Shown: positions 17,810 to 27,465, numbered from the stretch's first letter. The stretch is DNA of 64,000 bases from Xylanimonas allomyrinae (GCF_004135345.1 NZ_CP035495.1:2356001-2420000); one strand, 5' to 3'. Translations and numbers: made by a program. Notes: generated by a model not told the origin, from the letters alone.

Positions 17810-17883
17810 ACGAGGGCACGACTGAGGGGACGACGCACACGTGACCAGGGTGGACACATCACCCCTGGGGGCGCATGTCGACC

Positions 17884-17925
17884 GCGACCGACGGTCGCAC
17901 CGCGCCTGCTCAGGCGACCCTGAGC
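17884..17925 (-). terminator. Tandem hairpins after regX3
   Basis: Hairpin GCGACC-gac-GGTCGC (17884-17898) and hairpin GCTCAGG-cgac-CCTGAGC (17908-17925) lie just past the regX3 stop and separate it from the pst promoter region. Confidence 0.45.
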
Positions 17926-17937
17926 GTCAGCCCCCGG

Positions 17938-18660
17938 TCACCCCTCGCCGTCGGCGAGCTTGTACCCCAGGCCGCGCACCGTCAGCAGGTAGCGCGGGTT
18001 TCCCGGATCGGGCTCGATCTTGGCGCGGATGCGCTTGACGTGGACGTCGAGCGTCTTGGTGTCGCCCACGTAGTCCGCGCCCCACACGCGGTCGATCAGC
18101 TGCCCGCGGGTCAGCACGCGCCCGGCGTTGCGCAGCAGCAGCTCGAGCAGGTCGAACTCCTTGAGCGGCAGCGCGACACGCGTGCCGTCGACCGTCACCG
18201 TGTGCCGGTCGACGTCCATGCGCACCGGCCCGACGTCGAGCACGCCGTCGTCGTCGGCGTCGTCGAGCAGCGCGTGCCCGCCGGGCTCGGCCGGCACCGG
18301 GGAGCGGCGGCGCATGACCGCGCGCATGCGGGCCAGCAGCTCGCGGAACGAGTACGGCTTGGTCATGTAGTCGTCGGCCCCGATCTCCAGGCCCACGACC
18401 TTGTCGATCTCGCTGTCCTTGGCCGTGAGCATGATGACGGGCACGTCCGAGCGCAGGCGCAGCCGGCGGCACACCTCGGTGCCCGACAGCCCGGGCAGCA
18501 TGAGGTCGAGCAGCACCATGTCGGCGCCCTCGGCGTCGAACCGTTCGAGCGCCTCGGTGCCGCTCGCCGCCTCGACCACGTCGAAGCCCTCACGGGTGAG
18601 CTGGTAGGTCAGCGGGTCGCGGTAGGACTCCTCGTCCTCGACCACGAGGATGCGCGTCAC
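17938..18660 (-). CDS. regX3: Phosphate-responsive response regulator RegX3 (PhoP/PhoB type)
   Basis: OmpR/PhoB-type regulator of 240 residues. Receiver domain 1-120 with the acidic pocket VVEDEE, phospho-acceptor Asp52 in LLDLMLPG, and the conserved lysine in YMTKPYSF. The C-terminal winged helix (about 140-236) ends KRIRAKIEPDPGNPRYLLTV. GTG 18660 overlaps the senX3 stop as GTGA, so kinase and regulator are coupled. Position next to senX3, phoU and two PHO-box-preceded pst operons supports phosphate starvation control. The choice of the RegX3 name over a generic PhoP is by synteny. Confidence 0.92.
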   Translation of the reverse strand: MTRILVVEDEESYRDPLTYQLTREGFDVVEAASGTEALERFDAEGADMVLLDLMLPGLSGTEVCRRLRLRSDVPVIMLTAKDSEIDKVVGLEIGADDYMTKPYSFRELLARMRAVMRRRSPVPAEPGGHALLDDADDDGVLDVGPVRMDVDRHTVTVDGTRVALPLKEFDLLELLLRNAGRVLTRGQLIDRVWGADYVGDTKTLDVHVKRIRAKIEPDPGNPRYLLTVRGLGYKLADGEG

Positions 18661-19868
18661 GCATCCACCTCCTTGGGTGTCGTCTGCGAGGTCGCAGATG
18701 GCTGGTCCGGGTCCACCGTGACCGGGTGGGCTGCCGGGACGTCCGCCGCGGGGATGCGCAGCGTGAAGGTCGAGCCTTTGCCGGGTTCCGACCACATCTG
18801 CACGTCGCCGCCGTGGTCGGCCGCGACGTGCTTGACGATGGACAGTCCCAGCCCCGTGCCGCCCGTGTCGCGCGAGCGCGCCGGGTCCACACGGTAGAAC
18901 CGCTCGAACACGCGGTCCTGCTCGTCCTGCGCGATGCCGACGCCCTGGTCGACGACGGCGATCTCGACGAGCCCGTCGCGCTCCGAGACGCCCACGCCCA
19001 CGCGCGTGTTCGGGCCCGAGTAGGACACCGCGTTGTCGAGCAGGTTGCGCACCGCCGTCACGAGCAGGTTGTGGTCACCGTAGACGAGCGCGTCCTTGCC
19101 ACCGCCGACGGTGATGACGATGTTCTTGCCCTGCGCCGTCGTCCGCGCGCGGTCGACGGCCTCGTCGACGACGTCGGACACGTCGACCGTGCGGACGTCG
19201 GACAGCGCCCCCGACGCCTGGAGGCGCGAGAGCTCGATGATCTCGTGGACCAGCGCCGACAGGCGCTGTGCCTCGCGCTGCATGCGCTCGGTGAAGCGGC
19301 GCACCGCGACGGGGTCGTCCGCGGCGTCGGCCACGGTCTCCGCGAGCAGCGCGATCGCTCCGACGGGGGTCTTGAGCTCGTGCGACACGTTGACGACGAA
19401 GTCGCGGCGGATCGCCTCGACCCGGCGTGCCTCGGTGCGGTCGTCGGCGAGCACCAGCATGCGGTCGACGCCGAGCGGAGCCACCCGCACCTGGAGCAGG
19501 ACCATCCCGGACCCGATGGGCCCGCGCTGCAGCTCGAGCTCGTGCTCGCGGATCACGCCGTCGCGGCGCACCTGAGCGACCAGGTCGCGCACCGCCGGGT
19601 GGACCAGGGCGTCGTTGCGGACGATGCCCAGCGCATACGCGGGCGGCGAGGCGCGCAGCACGTCGTCGTCCGCGTCGAGCACGACGGCAGCCGAGCGCAG
19701 CACCGACAGGACGCGCACCAGACCGTCGTCGAGGTCTGGCTCGCGCCCCTCGGGGACCCGGCGCTGCTCCCGGTCGGAGAGGTAGAAGGCGATCGTGGCC
19801 ACGACGCCCACGATCAGGCCCAGGAGCCCCGCGAGGACCGCCGGCAGCCCGGGGATGGTTCCGTCCAC
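18657..19868 (-). CDS. senX3: Phosphate-sensing histidine kinase SenX3
   Basis: 403-residue membrane kinase. Membrane segment(s) lie at residues 7-30, then a PAS-like domain (about 50-145), a HisKA domain with phospho-accepting His163 in VNVSHELKTPVGA, and a HATPase domain with N-box NLLDNAVSYSG and the G-boxes DQGVGIAQ and GGTGLGLSI. It phosphorylates RegX3. As in mycobacterial SenX3, there is no large extracellular sensor; signalling is thought to pass through the Pst system and PhoU, both encoded alongside. It starts at GTG 19868, diverging from phoU. Confidence 0.92.
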   Translation of the reverse strand: MDGTIPGLPAVLAGLLGLIVGVVATIAFYLSDREQRRVPEGREPDLDDGLVRVLSVLRSAAVVLDADDDVLRASPPAYALGIVRNDALVHPAVRDLVAQVRRDGVIREHELELQRGPIGSGMVLLQVRVAPLGVDRMLVLADDRTEARRVEAIRRDFVVNVSHELKTPVGAIALLAETVADAADDPVAVRRFTERMQREAQRLSALVHEIIELSRLQASGALSDVRTVDVSDVVDEAVDRARTTAQGKNIVITVGGGKDALVYGDHNLLVTAVRNLLDNAVSYSGPNTRVGVGVSERDGLVEIAVVDQGVGIAQDEQDRVFERFYRVDPARSRDTGGTGLGLSIVKHVAADHGGDVQMWSEPGKGSTFTLRIPAADVPAAHPVTVDPDQPSATSQTTPKEVDA

Positions 19869-19940
19869 GACATCAGCGTATGCGGGTGCACCGTACGAAC
19901 AGCGCCGAACGGGCGTTCCGACGGGAGGACGTCAATCGCC

Positions 19941-19973
19941 GTTCACCGACACGGCGCCTAGTGTTTACCGAAA
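19941..19973 (+). promoter_or_regulatory. PHO-box-like half sites between senX3 and phoU
   Basis: GTTCACC (19941-19947) and GTTTACC (19963-19969) lie 22 bp apart, exactly two 11-bp PHO-box units, with a degenerate unit between. TAGTGT at 19959-19964 could serve as a -10. This fits weak phosphate control of phoU but is much poorer than the pst boxes. Confidence 0.35.
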
Positions 19974-20057
19974 GGCCCCTGAGGCCGTGAGACGGTGGAC
20001 TCAGCGCCCCTGCGTCCGTGACGCACCGGGATCGGGCGCACGTGGGAGAGGAATCAG

Positions 20058-20717
20058 ATGCGAGAGATCTTCGATGCCGAGCTGCGGCAGATCGGCGACG
20101 ACCTGGTCCAGATGAGCAAGCTGGTCGAGTCCGCCGTGACGCGCGCCGGCAAGGCGCTGCTCGAGGCAGACCTTCAGGTCGCCCAGGAGGTCATCGCGGC
20201 CGACCACGAGATCGACGCGCGCCAGCGTGAGCTCGACGAGCGCTGCGTGCACCTGCTCGCACAGCAGGCGCCCGTCGCGACCGACCTGCGCATCGTCGTC
20301 AGCGCGCTGCGCATGAGCGCCACGCTCGAGCGCATGGGCGACCTCGCCCGGCACGTCGCCGAGGTCGCGCGCGGGCGCTACCCGGCGCACGCCATCCGGC
20401 ATACGGCCGAACCGACGTTCGCCTCGATGGCGGCGGCCGCGAGCGAGGTCGCCCGCGAGGTCACCACGCTGCTGGGCACGCGCGACCTCGGCCTCGCGAA
20501 CGAGATCGAGAAGAACGACGACGTGCTCGACCTCCTGCACCAGCAGACGTTCGCGACGCTGCTGGCCCCCGAGTGGGACGGCACCACGCAGGAGGCCGTC
20601 GACATCACGCTCGTGGGGCGCTACCTGGAGCGTTTCGGCGACCACGCGACGTCGATCGCCCGCCGCATCGTGTTCCTCGTGACCGGCGACGTCGACGAGG
20701 GCGCGACGCACGCCTGA
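20058..20717 (+). CDS. phoU: Phosphate signalling complex protein PhoU
   Basis: 219-residue all-helical protein made of two three-helix PhoU repeats. Metal-binding signatures are EIDARQRELDE and MSATLERMGDLARHV in the first repeat, and EIEKNDDVLDLL and GRYLERFGDHATSIARRI in the second. It links Pst transport activity to the SenX3 kinase and keeps the regulon off when phosphate is plentiful. It starts at ATG 20058 after the ribosome-binding site GAGAGGA and is transcribed away from senX3. Confidence 0.97.
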   Translation: MREIFDAELRQIGDDLVQMSKLVESAVTRAGKALLEADLQVAQEVIAADHEIDARQRELDERCVHLLAQQAPVATDLRIVVSALRMSATLERMGDLARHVAEVARGRYPAHAIRHTAEPTFASMAAAASEVAREVTTLLGTRDLGLANEIEKNDDVLDLLHQQTFATLLAPEWDGTTQEAVDITLVGRYLERFGDHATSIARRIVFLVTGDVDEGATHA

Positions 20718-20733
20718 CGACGGCCGCACGGAC

Positions 20734-20773
20734 GACGACGGCGCCGCACCCCGAGGGGTGCGGCGCCGTCGTC
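20734..20773. terminator. Strong bidirectional terminator between phoU and gpmA
   Basis: Perfect 19-bp inverted repeat (20734-20752 with 20755-20773) in the gap between the two convergent genes. No T tract, as usual in this window. Confidence 0.75.
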
Positions 20774-20790
20774 ACGTCAGGCGGGCCGGG

Positions 20791-21531
20791 TCACTTGCCC
20801 TGGTTGGCCACCGCGGCGATGGCGGCCTTGGCCGCCTCCGGGTCGAGGTAGGTGCCGCCCGGGTTGGTGGGCTTGAGCGTCTGCTCGTCGAGCTCGTAGA
20901 GCAGCGGGATGCCCGTGGGGACGTTCAGGCCCGCGATCGTCGCGTCGTCGACGTCGTCGAGGTGCTTGATGATTGCGCGCAGCGAGTTGCCGTGCGCGGC
21001 GACGAGCACCGTCTTGCCGGCCTGGAGGTCGGGGACGATCTCGCCCTCCCAGTACGGCAGCGCGCGCACGAGCACCTGCTTGAGCGCCTCGGCGCGCGGG
21101 ATCGGCTCGCCGGCGTAGCGGACGTCCGCGTCCTGCGACCACTCGGAGCCGAGCTCGATGTCCGGCGGCGGGACGTCGTAGGAGCGGCGCCAGAGCATGA
21201 ACTGCTCCTCGCCGTACTCGTCACGGATCTGCTTCTTGTCCTTGCCCTGGAGGGCGCCGTAGTGGCGCTCGTTGAGGCGCCACGAACGCTTGACGGGGAT
21301 CCAGTGGCGGTCGGCGGTGTCGAGCGCCAGGTTCGCGGTCATGATGGCGCGGCGCAGCAGCGAGGTGTGGACGACGTCGGGCGAGACACCCGCATCCTTG
21401 AGGAGCTCGCCGCCGCGGGCGGCCTCCCCACGGCCCTTCTCGGACAGGGCCACGTCAACCCAGCCGGTGAAGAGGTTCTTGGCGTTCCACTCGCTCTCGC
21501 CATGGCGGAGCAGCACGAGGGTGTAGGTCAT
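20791..21531 (-). CDS. gpmA: 2,3-bisphosphoglycerate-dependent phosphoglycerate mutase
   Basis: Glycolytic interconversion of 3- and 2-phosphoglycerate. Histidine-phosphatase fold with the catalytic motif [10 protein letters not shown] at the N-terminus, the [12 protein letters not shown] segment, [12 protein letters not shown] and the second catalytic His in [13 protein letters not shown]; 246 residues, the normal dPGM length. Placement beside phoU/senX3 is common in actinobacteria. It ends at a strong terminator shared with phoU, and no partner gene is in the same transcript. Confidence 0.97.
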   Translation of the reverse strand: MTYTLVLLRHGESEWNAKNLFTGWVDVALSEKGRGEAARGGELLKDAGVSPDVVHTSLLRRAIMTANLALDTADRHWIPVKRSWRLNERHYGALQGKDKKQIRDEYGEEQFMLWRRSYDVPPPDIELGSEWSQDADVRYAGEPIPRAEALKQVLVRALPYWEGEIVPDLQAGKTVLVAAHGNSLRAIIKHLDDVDDATIAGLNVPTGIPLLYELDEQTLKPTNPGGTYLDPEAAKAAIAAVANQGK

Positions 21532-21599
21532 GGCCCCTATCTTGCCCCCTCATGGCCTGACCACGCGCGCGTTGTCGCCCCGAGCGCCTCCCGCTCCGC

Positions 21600-21735
21600 G
21601 CGCCCCGCAGCACACGCGGCGAGGCGATTATCGCAATGACATTCTTTCGTTAATCGACAATGGTCGGATCGAGACACGACAAGACAATTCATCGCGCGAT
21701 AGACCAGTTTTCGCACTACCGTGGTCAGCGTCCGC
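21600..21735. promoter_or_regulatory. A/T-rich control region between gpmA and the DUF1540 gene
   Basis: The 269-nt divergent gap contains the most A/T-rich stretch nearby (around 21627-21720), including the 10-bp palindrome ATCGCGCGAT. It must hold promoters for both genes, but I could not assign clear -35/-10 pairs. Confidence 0.35.
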
Positions 21736-21800
21736 CACGCGCTCCGGACGGAGCCGGAGCCCCCACCCGAGGTGAGCGGACCGAGGGAGAGGACGAGCGC

Positions 21801-22115
21801 ATGAGCACGCTGCAAGAACTTCCCGAGGTGACCGAGTGCACCGTCGACGGCTGCGGATACAACCATGACCATGGCTGCCACGCCGGAGCCGTGACGATCG
21901 CAGGCACGTCCGGCGACGCCTCGTGCGCGACGTTCATCCCGCTGGACACCAAGGGCGGCCTCGAGAAGGTCATGGCCCACGTCGGCGCATGCCAGCGCAC
22001 GGACTGCCGGTTCAACGCCGGGCTTGAGTGCTCGGCACCCCACATCCGCGTCGGCGCGGGGCAGCGCTCCGCGAGCCCGGCCCACCCGGACTGCCTGACG
22101 TTCGAGGCGCGCTGA
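21801..22115 (+). CDS. DUF1540 protein, cysteine-rich, two repeats
   Basis: 104 residues from ATG 21801 after the ribosome-binding site GGGAGAGGA. Two DUF1540 units are visible: VTECTVDGCGYNHDHGCHAG with a later CATF, and ACQRTDCRFNAGLECSAP with a later DCLTF. Each has four conserved Cys and looks like a small metal-binding module. The function of the family is not established, although members are often assumed to bind metal. The terminator follows immediately. Confidence 0.85.
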   Translation: MSTLQELPEVTECTVDGCGYNHDHGCHAGAVTIAGTSGDASCATFIPLDTKGGLEKVMAHVGACQRTDCRFNAGLECSAPHIRVGAGQRSASPAHPDCLTFEAR

Positions 22116-22125
22116 CCCCACGCCA

Positions 22126-22161
22126 CACCGACGGCCGCGCGGTACAGCGCGGCCGTCGGTG
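22126..22161. terminator. Bidirectional terminator hairpin
   Basis: Perfect 15-bp stem (22126-22140 with 22147-22161) and 6-nt loop ggtaca between the convergent DUF1540 and reductase genes. Confidence 0.7.
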
Positions 22162-22173
22162 CGTTCGAGCGCG

Positions 22174-22608
22174 TCAGGCGCGCTCGAGCACGAAGACCGG
22201 GATCACCCGGTCGGTGCGCTCCGCGTACTCGGCATAGGGCGGCCAGGTGGCGACCGCGCGCGCCCACCACGCCTCGCGTTCGGCCCCGTGGACCTCGCGC
22301 GCGACGTAGTCGTGCTTGCCGTCGACGTCCTGCAGCTCGACGTGCGGGTTCGCGACGATGTTGTGGTACCAGACCGGGTGCTGGGGTGCGCCACCCATCG
22401 ACGCCACGACGGCGTAGGCGCCGTCGTGCTCGACGCGCATGAGCGGGATCTTGCGCACCGCGCCGGTACGCGCGCCGATCGTCGTCAGGATGATGACCGG
22501 ACGGCCGTTCAGGGTGTTGCCCTGCGCGCCACCGGTGCTCTCGAAGAGCTCGACCTGGTCACGCGACCGTGCGCGCGGGCTGGGGATGTACTCGCCGGAG
22601 AGAGGCAT
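22174..22608 (-). CDS. Deazaflavin (F420)-dependent nitroreductase family protein
   Basis: 144-residue split-barrel protein of the Ddn/DUF385 family, which uses reduced F420 to reduce quinones, nitro compounds or other substrates. Diagnostic segments are [19 protein letters not shown], then [19 protein letters not shown], and a [18 protein letters not shown] ending. It starts at ATG 22608. The cofactor is plausible here because cofC and cofD are encoded at 52.8-54.5 kb. The physiological substrate is unknown. Confidence 0.88.
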   Translation of the reverse strand: MPLSGEYIPSPRARSRDQVELFESTGGAQGNTLNGRPVIILTTIGARTGAVRKIPLMRVEHDGAYAVVASMGGAPQHPVWYHNIVANPHVELQDVDGKHDYVAREVHGAEREAWWARAVATWPPYAEYAERTDRVIPVFVLERA

Positions 22609-22681
22609 GCCGCCATCATGCACCCGCCGTGCGACAGCTCGTGCCCGCGTGCCGCGACCCGCGCGGGGCGCCGGAGCGTGG

Positions 22682-23950
22682 TCAGGCCGAACGGTCGGGG
22701 GCGCGCGCCTTGCGGGCCTGGGCGTAGACGTCCAGGACCGCCGACGCCGTCGCGTCCCAGCCGAAACGGCTCGACGCCGCACGCGCGCCCGCCGCGAGGC
22801 GTGCGCGCCGCGGATGGTCGGCGAGCAGCGCACCGAGCGCCTCCGCCCAGGCCGCCGGGTCGTGGCCCTCGACCAGCACGCCCGTGACGTCGTCGATCAC
22901 CACCGTGCGCAGCCCGCCGACGGCCGCCGCGACCACCGGCGTGCCGCACGCCTGCGCCTCGGCGGCCACCAGCCCGAACGACTCGTTGTGCGACGGCACG
23001 GCCACGACGTCGGCCGCGCGGTACCAGTCGGCGAGCCGTGCGCGCGGCACCGGAGGGTGGACGATCACACGGTCGCGCACACCGCACTGGTGGGCGAGCG
23101 CCTCCAGCTCGCGCACCGCCGTCGGGCGTCCGCTCGCACCACCCAGGACGACGAGCCGCACCGCGGGATCGAGACGGGCGAGCGCCTGAACCAGCACGTC
23201 GGGGCCCTTGAGGAGCTGGACGCGACCCGCGAACAGCGCGACCGGGACGTCGGCCGGCAGGGCGAGCCGCGCCCGCAGCGCGCGCCGCGCCGCGCCGTCC
23301 GCGCTGGTCGGCGGCGTGAAGACGTCGAGATCGACGCCGGGAGCGACCACGTAGACCTTGCCCGGATCGGCGCCGTACTCACGCACGAGGTCGTCGGCCT
23401 CCGCGCGGGTGCTCGCCACGAGCGCGTCGGCCACCTCGACCACCTGCTCCTCGCCGATGACGCGCCCGGGAGGCTCCGGCGCGTCGCCCGGTGCCAGCGC
23501 CGCGTTCTTGACGCGAGCCATCGTGTGCATGGTGTGCACCAGCGGCACGTCCCAGCGGTCGGCGGCCAGCCAGCCCGCCTGCCCCGAGAGCCAGTAGTGG
23601 GTGTGGACGACGTCGTACCAGCCCGCGGGCCGGTGCGCCTCCGCGCGCAGCACCCCGGCGGTGAACGCGCAGAGCTGGCCGGGCAGGTCGTTCTTGTCGA
23701 GGCCCTCGAACGGCCCCGCGGGCACGTGGACGACGCGCACGCCGGGCTGCACCTCCACCACGGCCGGCTGCGCCGAGCTGGTCGCGCGCGTGAAGATCTC
23801 GACCTCCGCGCCGCGCCGGGCCAGCGCACGTGCCAGGTCCAGCACGTACACGTTCATGCCGCCCGCGTCCCCCGTGCCCGGCTGGTCGAGCGGGCTCGTG
23901 TGGACGGAGAGCATGGCCACGCGCGGGGTGCGGGCGCCGTCGGCGGTCAT
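22682..23950 (-). CDS. mshA: D-inositol-3-phosphate glycosyltransferase (mycothiol synthesis)
   Basis: First enzyme of mycothiol synthesis: it transfers GlcNAc from UDP-GlcNAc to 1L-myo-inositol-1-phosphate. GT4 fold of 422 residues. The N-terminal acceptor loop is [20 protein letters not shown], followed by HTHYWLSG and [11 protein letters not shown]. The nucleotide site is [16 protein letters not shown], with the C-terminal [19 protein letters not shown]. The [10 protein letters not shown] segment is characteristic of MshA. ATG 23950 overlaps the stop of the upstream lactonase gene (ATGA). Confidence 0.93.
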   Translation of the reverse strand: MTADGARTPRVAMLSVHTSPLDQPGTGDAGGMNVYVLDLARALARRGAEVEIFTRATSSAQPAVVEVQPGVRVVHVPAGPFEGLDKNDLPGQLCAFTAGVLRAEAHRPAGWYDVVHTHYWLSGQAGWLAADRWDVPLVHTMHTMARVKNAALAPGDAPEPPGRVIGEEQVVEVADALVASTRAEADDLVREYGADPGKVYVVAPGVDLDVFTPPTSADGAARRALRARLALPADVPVALFAGRVQLLKGPDVLVQALARLDPAVRLVVLGGASGRPTAVRELEALAHQCGVRDRVIVHPPVPRARLADWYRAADVVAVPSHNESFGLVAAEAQACGTPVVAAAVGGLRTVVIDDVTGVLVEGHDPAAWAEALGALLADHPRRARLAAGARAASSRFGWDATASAVLDVYAQARKARAPDRSA

Positions 23951-25029
23951 GACGCCTCGAGGACGCACGCGGGCGGCGTCGGCAATGGCAGCGAGTCGAC
24001 GACGGCGCCCTCACCCGTCCGCGGGTCGAGCAGGACGGCGGCCAGGTCACCCGCGCCCTGGCGCGCGACGACGACGAGCAGGCGACCGTCCTGCGCGAGG
24101 CCCAGAACCGCATGGTGACGCGGCATGGCGCCCGCGCCGAGCGCGACCTCGGCGACGAGCGACGGGACGTCGCCCGGCGCGACGCGGTGCACCGCCAGCA
24201 CGTCCGTTCCGCGGACGCCGACCGTGAGCAGGTCACCGGTCAGGGCGACGTGCGACGGGACCGCGCGGCCCCCCGCACGGCCACCGCCGGCGCCGGGAGC
24301 GGCATCCGTGGCCGGGACAGCACTGACGGGCCGCCAGGCGGTGGGCGCGGCGTCGGGGGCGAGCACGTGCAGGCGGGCGTCGAGCTCGCCCGCCACGACG
24401 AGCGCTCCGCCGGGAAGGACCACCAGGTGACGAGGGCCCGTGCCGGGAAGAAGGACGGCGGCCGTCACCGCCGCAGCGCCCGGGCCGGGCCGGGCCGGGT
24501 ACCGGCGCACGACGTCCGCACCGAGGTCGACGACGAGCACGTCGTCACCGCTGGGCGCGACGAAGTGCGCGTGCGGGCCGTCCTGGCGCTCCGCGTCCGG
24601 ACCGCGGCCGCCACCCTCGAAACGCTCGACGTGCGCGGCCGCGAACGCCCCGCTCGCCGGGTCGAGCGGCACGCTCGCGGCGACGCCGTCGCCGTAGTTC
24701 GCGATCCACAGCACGTCCGGCAGCGCGAGCAGGTGGCACGGCAGCCCACCGCCCGACGCGAGCACCGCCGGAGCGCCGAGCGCGCCGTCGTCGGACACCG
24801 GGAAGGCGCGGACGGAGCCCGGCACGTCCTCACCGACGGCATAGAGCGTCCGGCCCGTGGGGTGCACGGCGAGGAACGACGGCGCGGGCGAGGTCGCGGC
24901 GAGGGTGGCCTCACCGAAGCGGCCGTCGGCCCCGATGCCGACACGCCAGATCCCCTCGCCCGAGCCCGCCGGCGCGGCCGGCGCCTGATAGGTGCCGATC
25001 CACAGCAGGCGTGGCACGGGGGCGGTCAT
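23947..25029 (-). CDS. Lactonase family beta-propeller (6-phosphogluconolactonase-like)
   Basis: 360-residue seven-bladed beta-propeller of the PF10282 lactonase family. Repeated blades with [46 protein letters not shown] and [19 protein letters not shown] show the family histidines and arginines. Relatives hydrolyse 6-phosphogluconolactone, but the assignment within the family is uncertain. The start is taken at ATG 25029 ([10 protein letters not shown]), 7 nt from a TACGCT box; an upstream in-frame start at 25080 is less likely. It is translationally coupled to mshA. Confidence 0.78.
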   Translation of the reverse strand: MTAPVPRLLWIGTYQAPAAPAGSGEGIWRVGIGADGRFGEATLAATSPAPSFLAVHPTGRTLYAVGEDVPGSVRAFPVSDDGALGAPAVLASGGGLPCHLLALPDVLWIANYGDGVAASVPLDPASGAFAAAHVERFEGGGRGPDAERQDGPHAHFVAPSGDDVLVVDLGADVVRRYPARPGPGAAAVTAAVLLPGTGPRHLVVLPGGALVVAGELDARLHVLAPDAAPTAWRPVSAVPATDAAPGAGGGRAGGRAVPSHVALTGDLLTVGVRGTDVLAVHRVAPGDVPSLVAEVALGAGAMPRHHAVLGLAQDGRLLVVVARQGAGDLAAVLLDPRTGEGAVVDSLPLPTPPACVLEAS

Positions 25030-25036
25030 GATGGCA

Positions 25037-25042
25037 AGCGTA
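25037..25042 (-). promoter_or_regulatory. -10 box TACGCT of the lactonase-mshA operon
   Basis: TAnnnT element 7 nt upstream of ATG 25029, which fits a leaderless mRNA and supports the shorter start. Confidence 0.45.
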
Positions 25043-25106
25043 GGCCGCGAGCGCGGCCGCGTTCGGCGCGTGACCGCCACCAGTCGAGCGTCGTCACGAA
25101 GACGCG

Positions 25107-25144
25107 CGAACGGCGGCGACCCGGGCTCGGGTCACCGCCGTTCG
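25107..25144 (-). terminator. Terminator hairpin after lsr2
   Basis: 17-bp arms (25107-25123 with 25128-25144) with one mismatch and loop ggct, 34 nt past the lsr2 stop. Confidence 0.65.
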
Positions 25145-25177
25145 CGGAGTCAGTGTCGTGAAGTCAGTGCGACGAGG

Positions 25178-25513
25178 TCAGTGAGCCGCCTCGAACGCCT
25201 TCACGACCTCGGTCGAGATCCGACCGCGGTCAGAGACCTTGAAGCCGTTCTCCCGCGCCCATTCGCGGATCTTTGCGAGTTGTGCGCGATCCGCAGAAGT
25301 GCGTCGCGCGCCGCTTCGCGTACTCGTGACGGCACGGCCGCCCGACTTGCGCGCGTGGCCGATCCAGGGCGCCAGCGCCTCACGCAGTTCGGAAGCATGC
25401 GCAGAGGTGAGGTCGATCTCGAACGAGACGCCGTCGAGCGCGAAAGTGACGGTTTCGTCAGCCTCCGCGCCGCTGATGTCGTCAAACAGCACGACCTGGG
25501 TCTTCTGAACCAC
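25178..25513 (-). CDS. lsr2: Lsr2-type nucleoid-associated protein
   Basis: Actinobacterial H-NS analogue that bridges DNA and silences A/T-rich, often foreign, genes. 111 residues. The N-terminal dimerisation sheet is VQKTQVVLFDDISG...TVTFALDGVSFEIDL, and the C-terminal DNA-binding domain ends IREWARENGFKVSDRGRIS, where the classic RGR minor-groove hook is present. The start is GTG 25513 with ribosome-binding site AAAGGCGG. It sits beside lysS, the usual place for an Lsr2 paralogue in actinobacteria. Confidence 0.96.
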   Translation of the reverse strand: MVQKTQVVLFDDISGAEADETVTFALDGVSFEIDLTSAHASELREALAPWIGHARKSGGRAVTSTRSGARRTSADRAQLAKIREWARENGFKVSDRGRISTEVVKAFEAAH

Positions 25514-25552
25514 AGGGGACCGCCTTTCTCGGAGGAAGTTCCAACGACCCCG

Positions 25553-25581
25553 AGCATGACTGAAACGTATTCGTATGTCAA
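25553..25581 (-). promoter_or_regulatory. lsr2 promoter with consensus -35
   Basis: On the minus strand TTGACA (25581-25576), a 17-bp spacer and CATGCT (25558-25553). This is the best sigma-70-like -35 in the window, and the surrounding A/T-rich patch would also suit autoregulation by Lsr2. Confidence 0.6.
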
Positions 25582-25640
25582 CAACACGCCAGGAAGACTG
25601 GCACTCATTCTCCCCTGGAGCGCCCGCGCTCCCGGAGGAA

Positions 25641-25829
25641 TCACGACCGCCCGCTGGCCCGGCCCTCGCGTTCGGCGATAAACCGAGCGGCGTCCTCGGC
25701 GTCGAGGCGGGCAAGCGCCTCGCGCTCATTGCGGTCTGCTCGCACGATCTTGCGCATCGCAAACCAGAAGATCAGCCCGACGCCGACAGACGGTGCGACA
25801 CCTGCGGCGATAGCCCAGAACGTAGTCAC
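25641..25829 (-). CDS. Small membrane protein, unknown function
   Basis: 62 residues: one N-terminal membrane helix (FWAIAAGVAPSVGVGLIFWF) and a charged cytoplasmic tail (RADRNEREALARLDAEDAA) likely to be helical. It lies 10 nt after lysS on the same strand, so it is probably cotranscribed with lysS, and precedes lsr2. Small proteins like this are common between lysS and lsr2 in Micrococcales, but I know of no function. Confidence 0.65.
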   Translation of the reverse strand: MTTFWAIAAGVAPSVGVGLIFWFAMRKIVRADRNEREALARLDAEDAARFIAEREGRASGRS

Positions 25830-25839
25830 CGGAGCCTCC

Positions 25840-27459
25840 TCACACCTGCGGCTTCACGAGCGGGAAGAGAATCGTCTCACGGATACCCAGCCCGGTCAGG
25901 GCCATGAGGAGCCGGTCGATTCCCATCCCCATTCCACCGGTCGGCGGCATCGCGTACTCCATGGCGACCAGGAAGTCCTCGTCGATCTTCATGGCCTCGT
26001 CGTCGCCCGCCGCGGCAAGAAGAGCCTGCGCTTCGAACCGCTGGCGCTGGATCACAGGGTCTACGAGTTCCGAATAGCCCGTCGCCAGCTCGAAGCCGCG
26101 CACGTACAGGTCCCATTTCTCCACCTGGCCCGGAATGCGGCGATGCGCCCGAACCAGCGGGCTTGTCTCGACCGGGAAGTCGCGCACGAAGGTCGGGGCG
26201 GTGAGATGATCGCCCACCCGGTGCTCCCAAAGCGCCTCGACGAGCTTTCCGTGGTTGACCGCCTTGCGCTCGACGTCGATGTCAAGCTTGTTGGCGATAC
26301 CGATCAGCGCTTCGACCGACGTCTGGGGAGTGATCTCCTCCCCCAGCGACTCGGACAACGACCCGTACATCGGCAGCTTCGCCCATTCGCCGCCCAAGTC
26401 GTACTCCGTGCCGTCGGGCAGCGCCACCACGGTCGTCCCGAGCACGTCGTGCGCCGCCGTCTGCACCAGATCCTGGGTCAGCGCGCCGATCGAGTCGTAA
26501 TCACCGTAGGCCTCGTACGCCTCCAGCATCGCGAACTCGGGCGAGTGCGTGGAATCCGCTCCCTCGTTGCGGAAGTTGCGGTTGATCTCGAACACGCGCT
26601 CGACCCCGCCGACCACCGCCCGCTTGAGGAACAGCTCGGGCGCGATCCGCATGAACAGCTCGATGTCGTACGCGTTCATGTGCGTGGTGAACGGCCGTGC
26701 CGCCGCACCCGACGCGACCGTCTGCAGCATCGGCGTCTCGACCTCGACGAACTCGCGCCGGTGGAAGTTGTCGCGCAGCGAGCGGACCATCGCCGCACGC
26801 AACCGCACCATGTCACGAGCCGCCGGACGGGCGATCAGGTCGACGTACCGCTGCCGGACGCGAGACTCCTCCGAGAGGTCCTTGTGCAGCACGGGCAGCG
26901 GCCGCAGCGACTTGGCCGCCAGCCGCCACTCGTCGGCGAAGACGCTCAGCTCGCCGCGGCGCGACGACCCGATCCGGCCGTGCACGAACAGGTGGTCGCC
27001 CAGGTCGACGTCGGACTTGAACGCCGCGAGCGACTCCTCACCCACGACGGCCTGGCTCAGCATCGCCTGGAGGCGGTGACCGGCACCGTCCTGCAACGTC
27101 ACGAAGCACAGCTTGCCGGTGTTCCTCAGGAAGACCACGCGGCCGGCGACGCCCGCGACGTCGTCGGTCTCCTGCCCCGCCTCGAGGTGGCCGTACGCCT
27201 GGCGCACCGCGGCGACCGTCCGGGTGACGGGCACCGCGACCGGGTACGGTTCAAGCCCCTGAGCCAGCAGGCGCTCCCGCTTCTCGCGCCGGACGCGCAA
27301 CTGCTCGGGCAGGTCGTCGCCATGCCCCGGCTCAGCGTCGACGGGGAGGTTCGCGGCAGAGCCGTCCGCGGCAGAGGCGTGCGCAGCAGGGTTCGCGGGG
27401 TGGTCACCCCCAGATTCTACCGAGGTGAACCTGGGCGCCCACCGAGGAGCGCGAGGCAA
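25840..27459 (-). CDS. lysS: Lysine--tRNA ligase (class II)
   Basis: 539-residue class II enzyme. An N-terminal OB-fold anticodon-binding domain ([20 protein letters not shown]) is followed by the catalytic core with motif 2 [20 protein letters not shown] and motif 3 [15 protein letters not shown]. The N-terminus is uncertain: TTG 27459 is the only start in frame before [14 protein letters not shown], giving an unusual Ala/Pro/Asp-rich 50-residue leader. It begins 6 nt after the DUF2520 gene. The panC/panD genes often found between these two in actinobacteria are absent. Confidence 0.93.
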   Translation of the reverse strand: MPRAPRWAPRFTSVESGGDHPANPAAHASAADGSAANLPVDAEPGHGDDLPEQLRVRREKRERLLAQGLEPYPVAVPVTRTVAAVRQAYGHLEAGQETDDVAGVAGRVVFLRNTGKLCFVTLQDGAGHRLQAMLSQAVVGEESLAAFKSDVDLGDHLFVHGRIGSSRRGELSVFADEWRLAAKSLRPLPVLHKDLSEESRVRQRYVDLIARPAARDMVRLRAAMVRSLRDNFHRREFVEVETPMLQTVASGAAARPFTTHMNAYDIELFMRIAPELFLKRAVVGGVERVFEINRNFRNEGADSTHSPEFAMLEAYEAYGDYDSIGALTQDLVQTAAHDVLGTTVVALPDGTEYDLGGEWAKLPMYGSLSESLGEEITPQTSVEALIGIANKLDIDVERKAVNHGKLVEALWEHRVGDHLTAPTFVRDFPVETSPLVRAHRRIPGQVEKWDLYVRGFELATGYSELVDPVIQRQRFEAQALLAAAGDDEAMKIDEDFLVAMEYAMPPTGGMGMGIDRLLMALTGLGIRETILFPLVKPQV

Positions 27460-27465
27460 GCACAG

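Noticed and set aside
21532-21800. Small gene or RNA in the gpmA-DUF1540 gap
   Set aside because: The stretch is A/T-rich, but no start with a ribosome-binding site and no strong fold was found; it is treated as promoter DNA.
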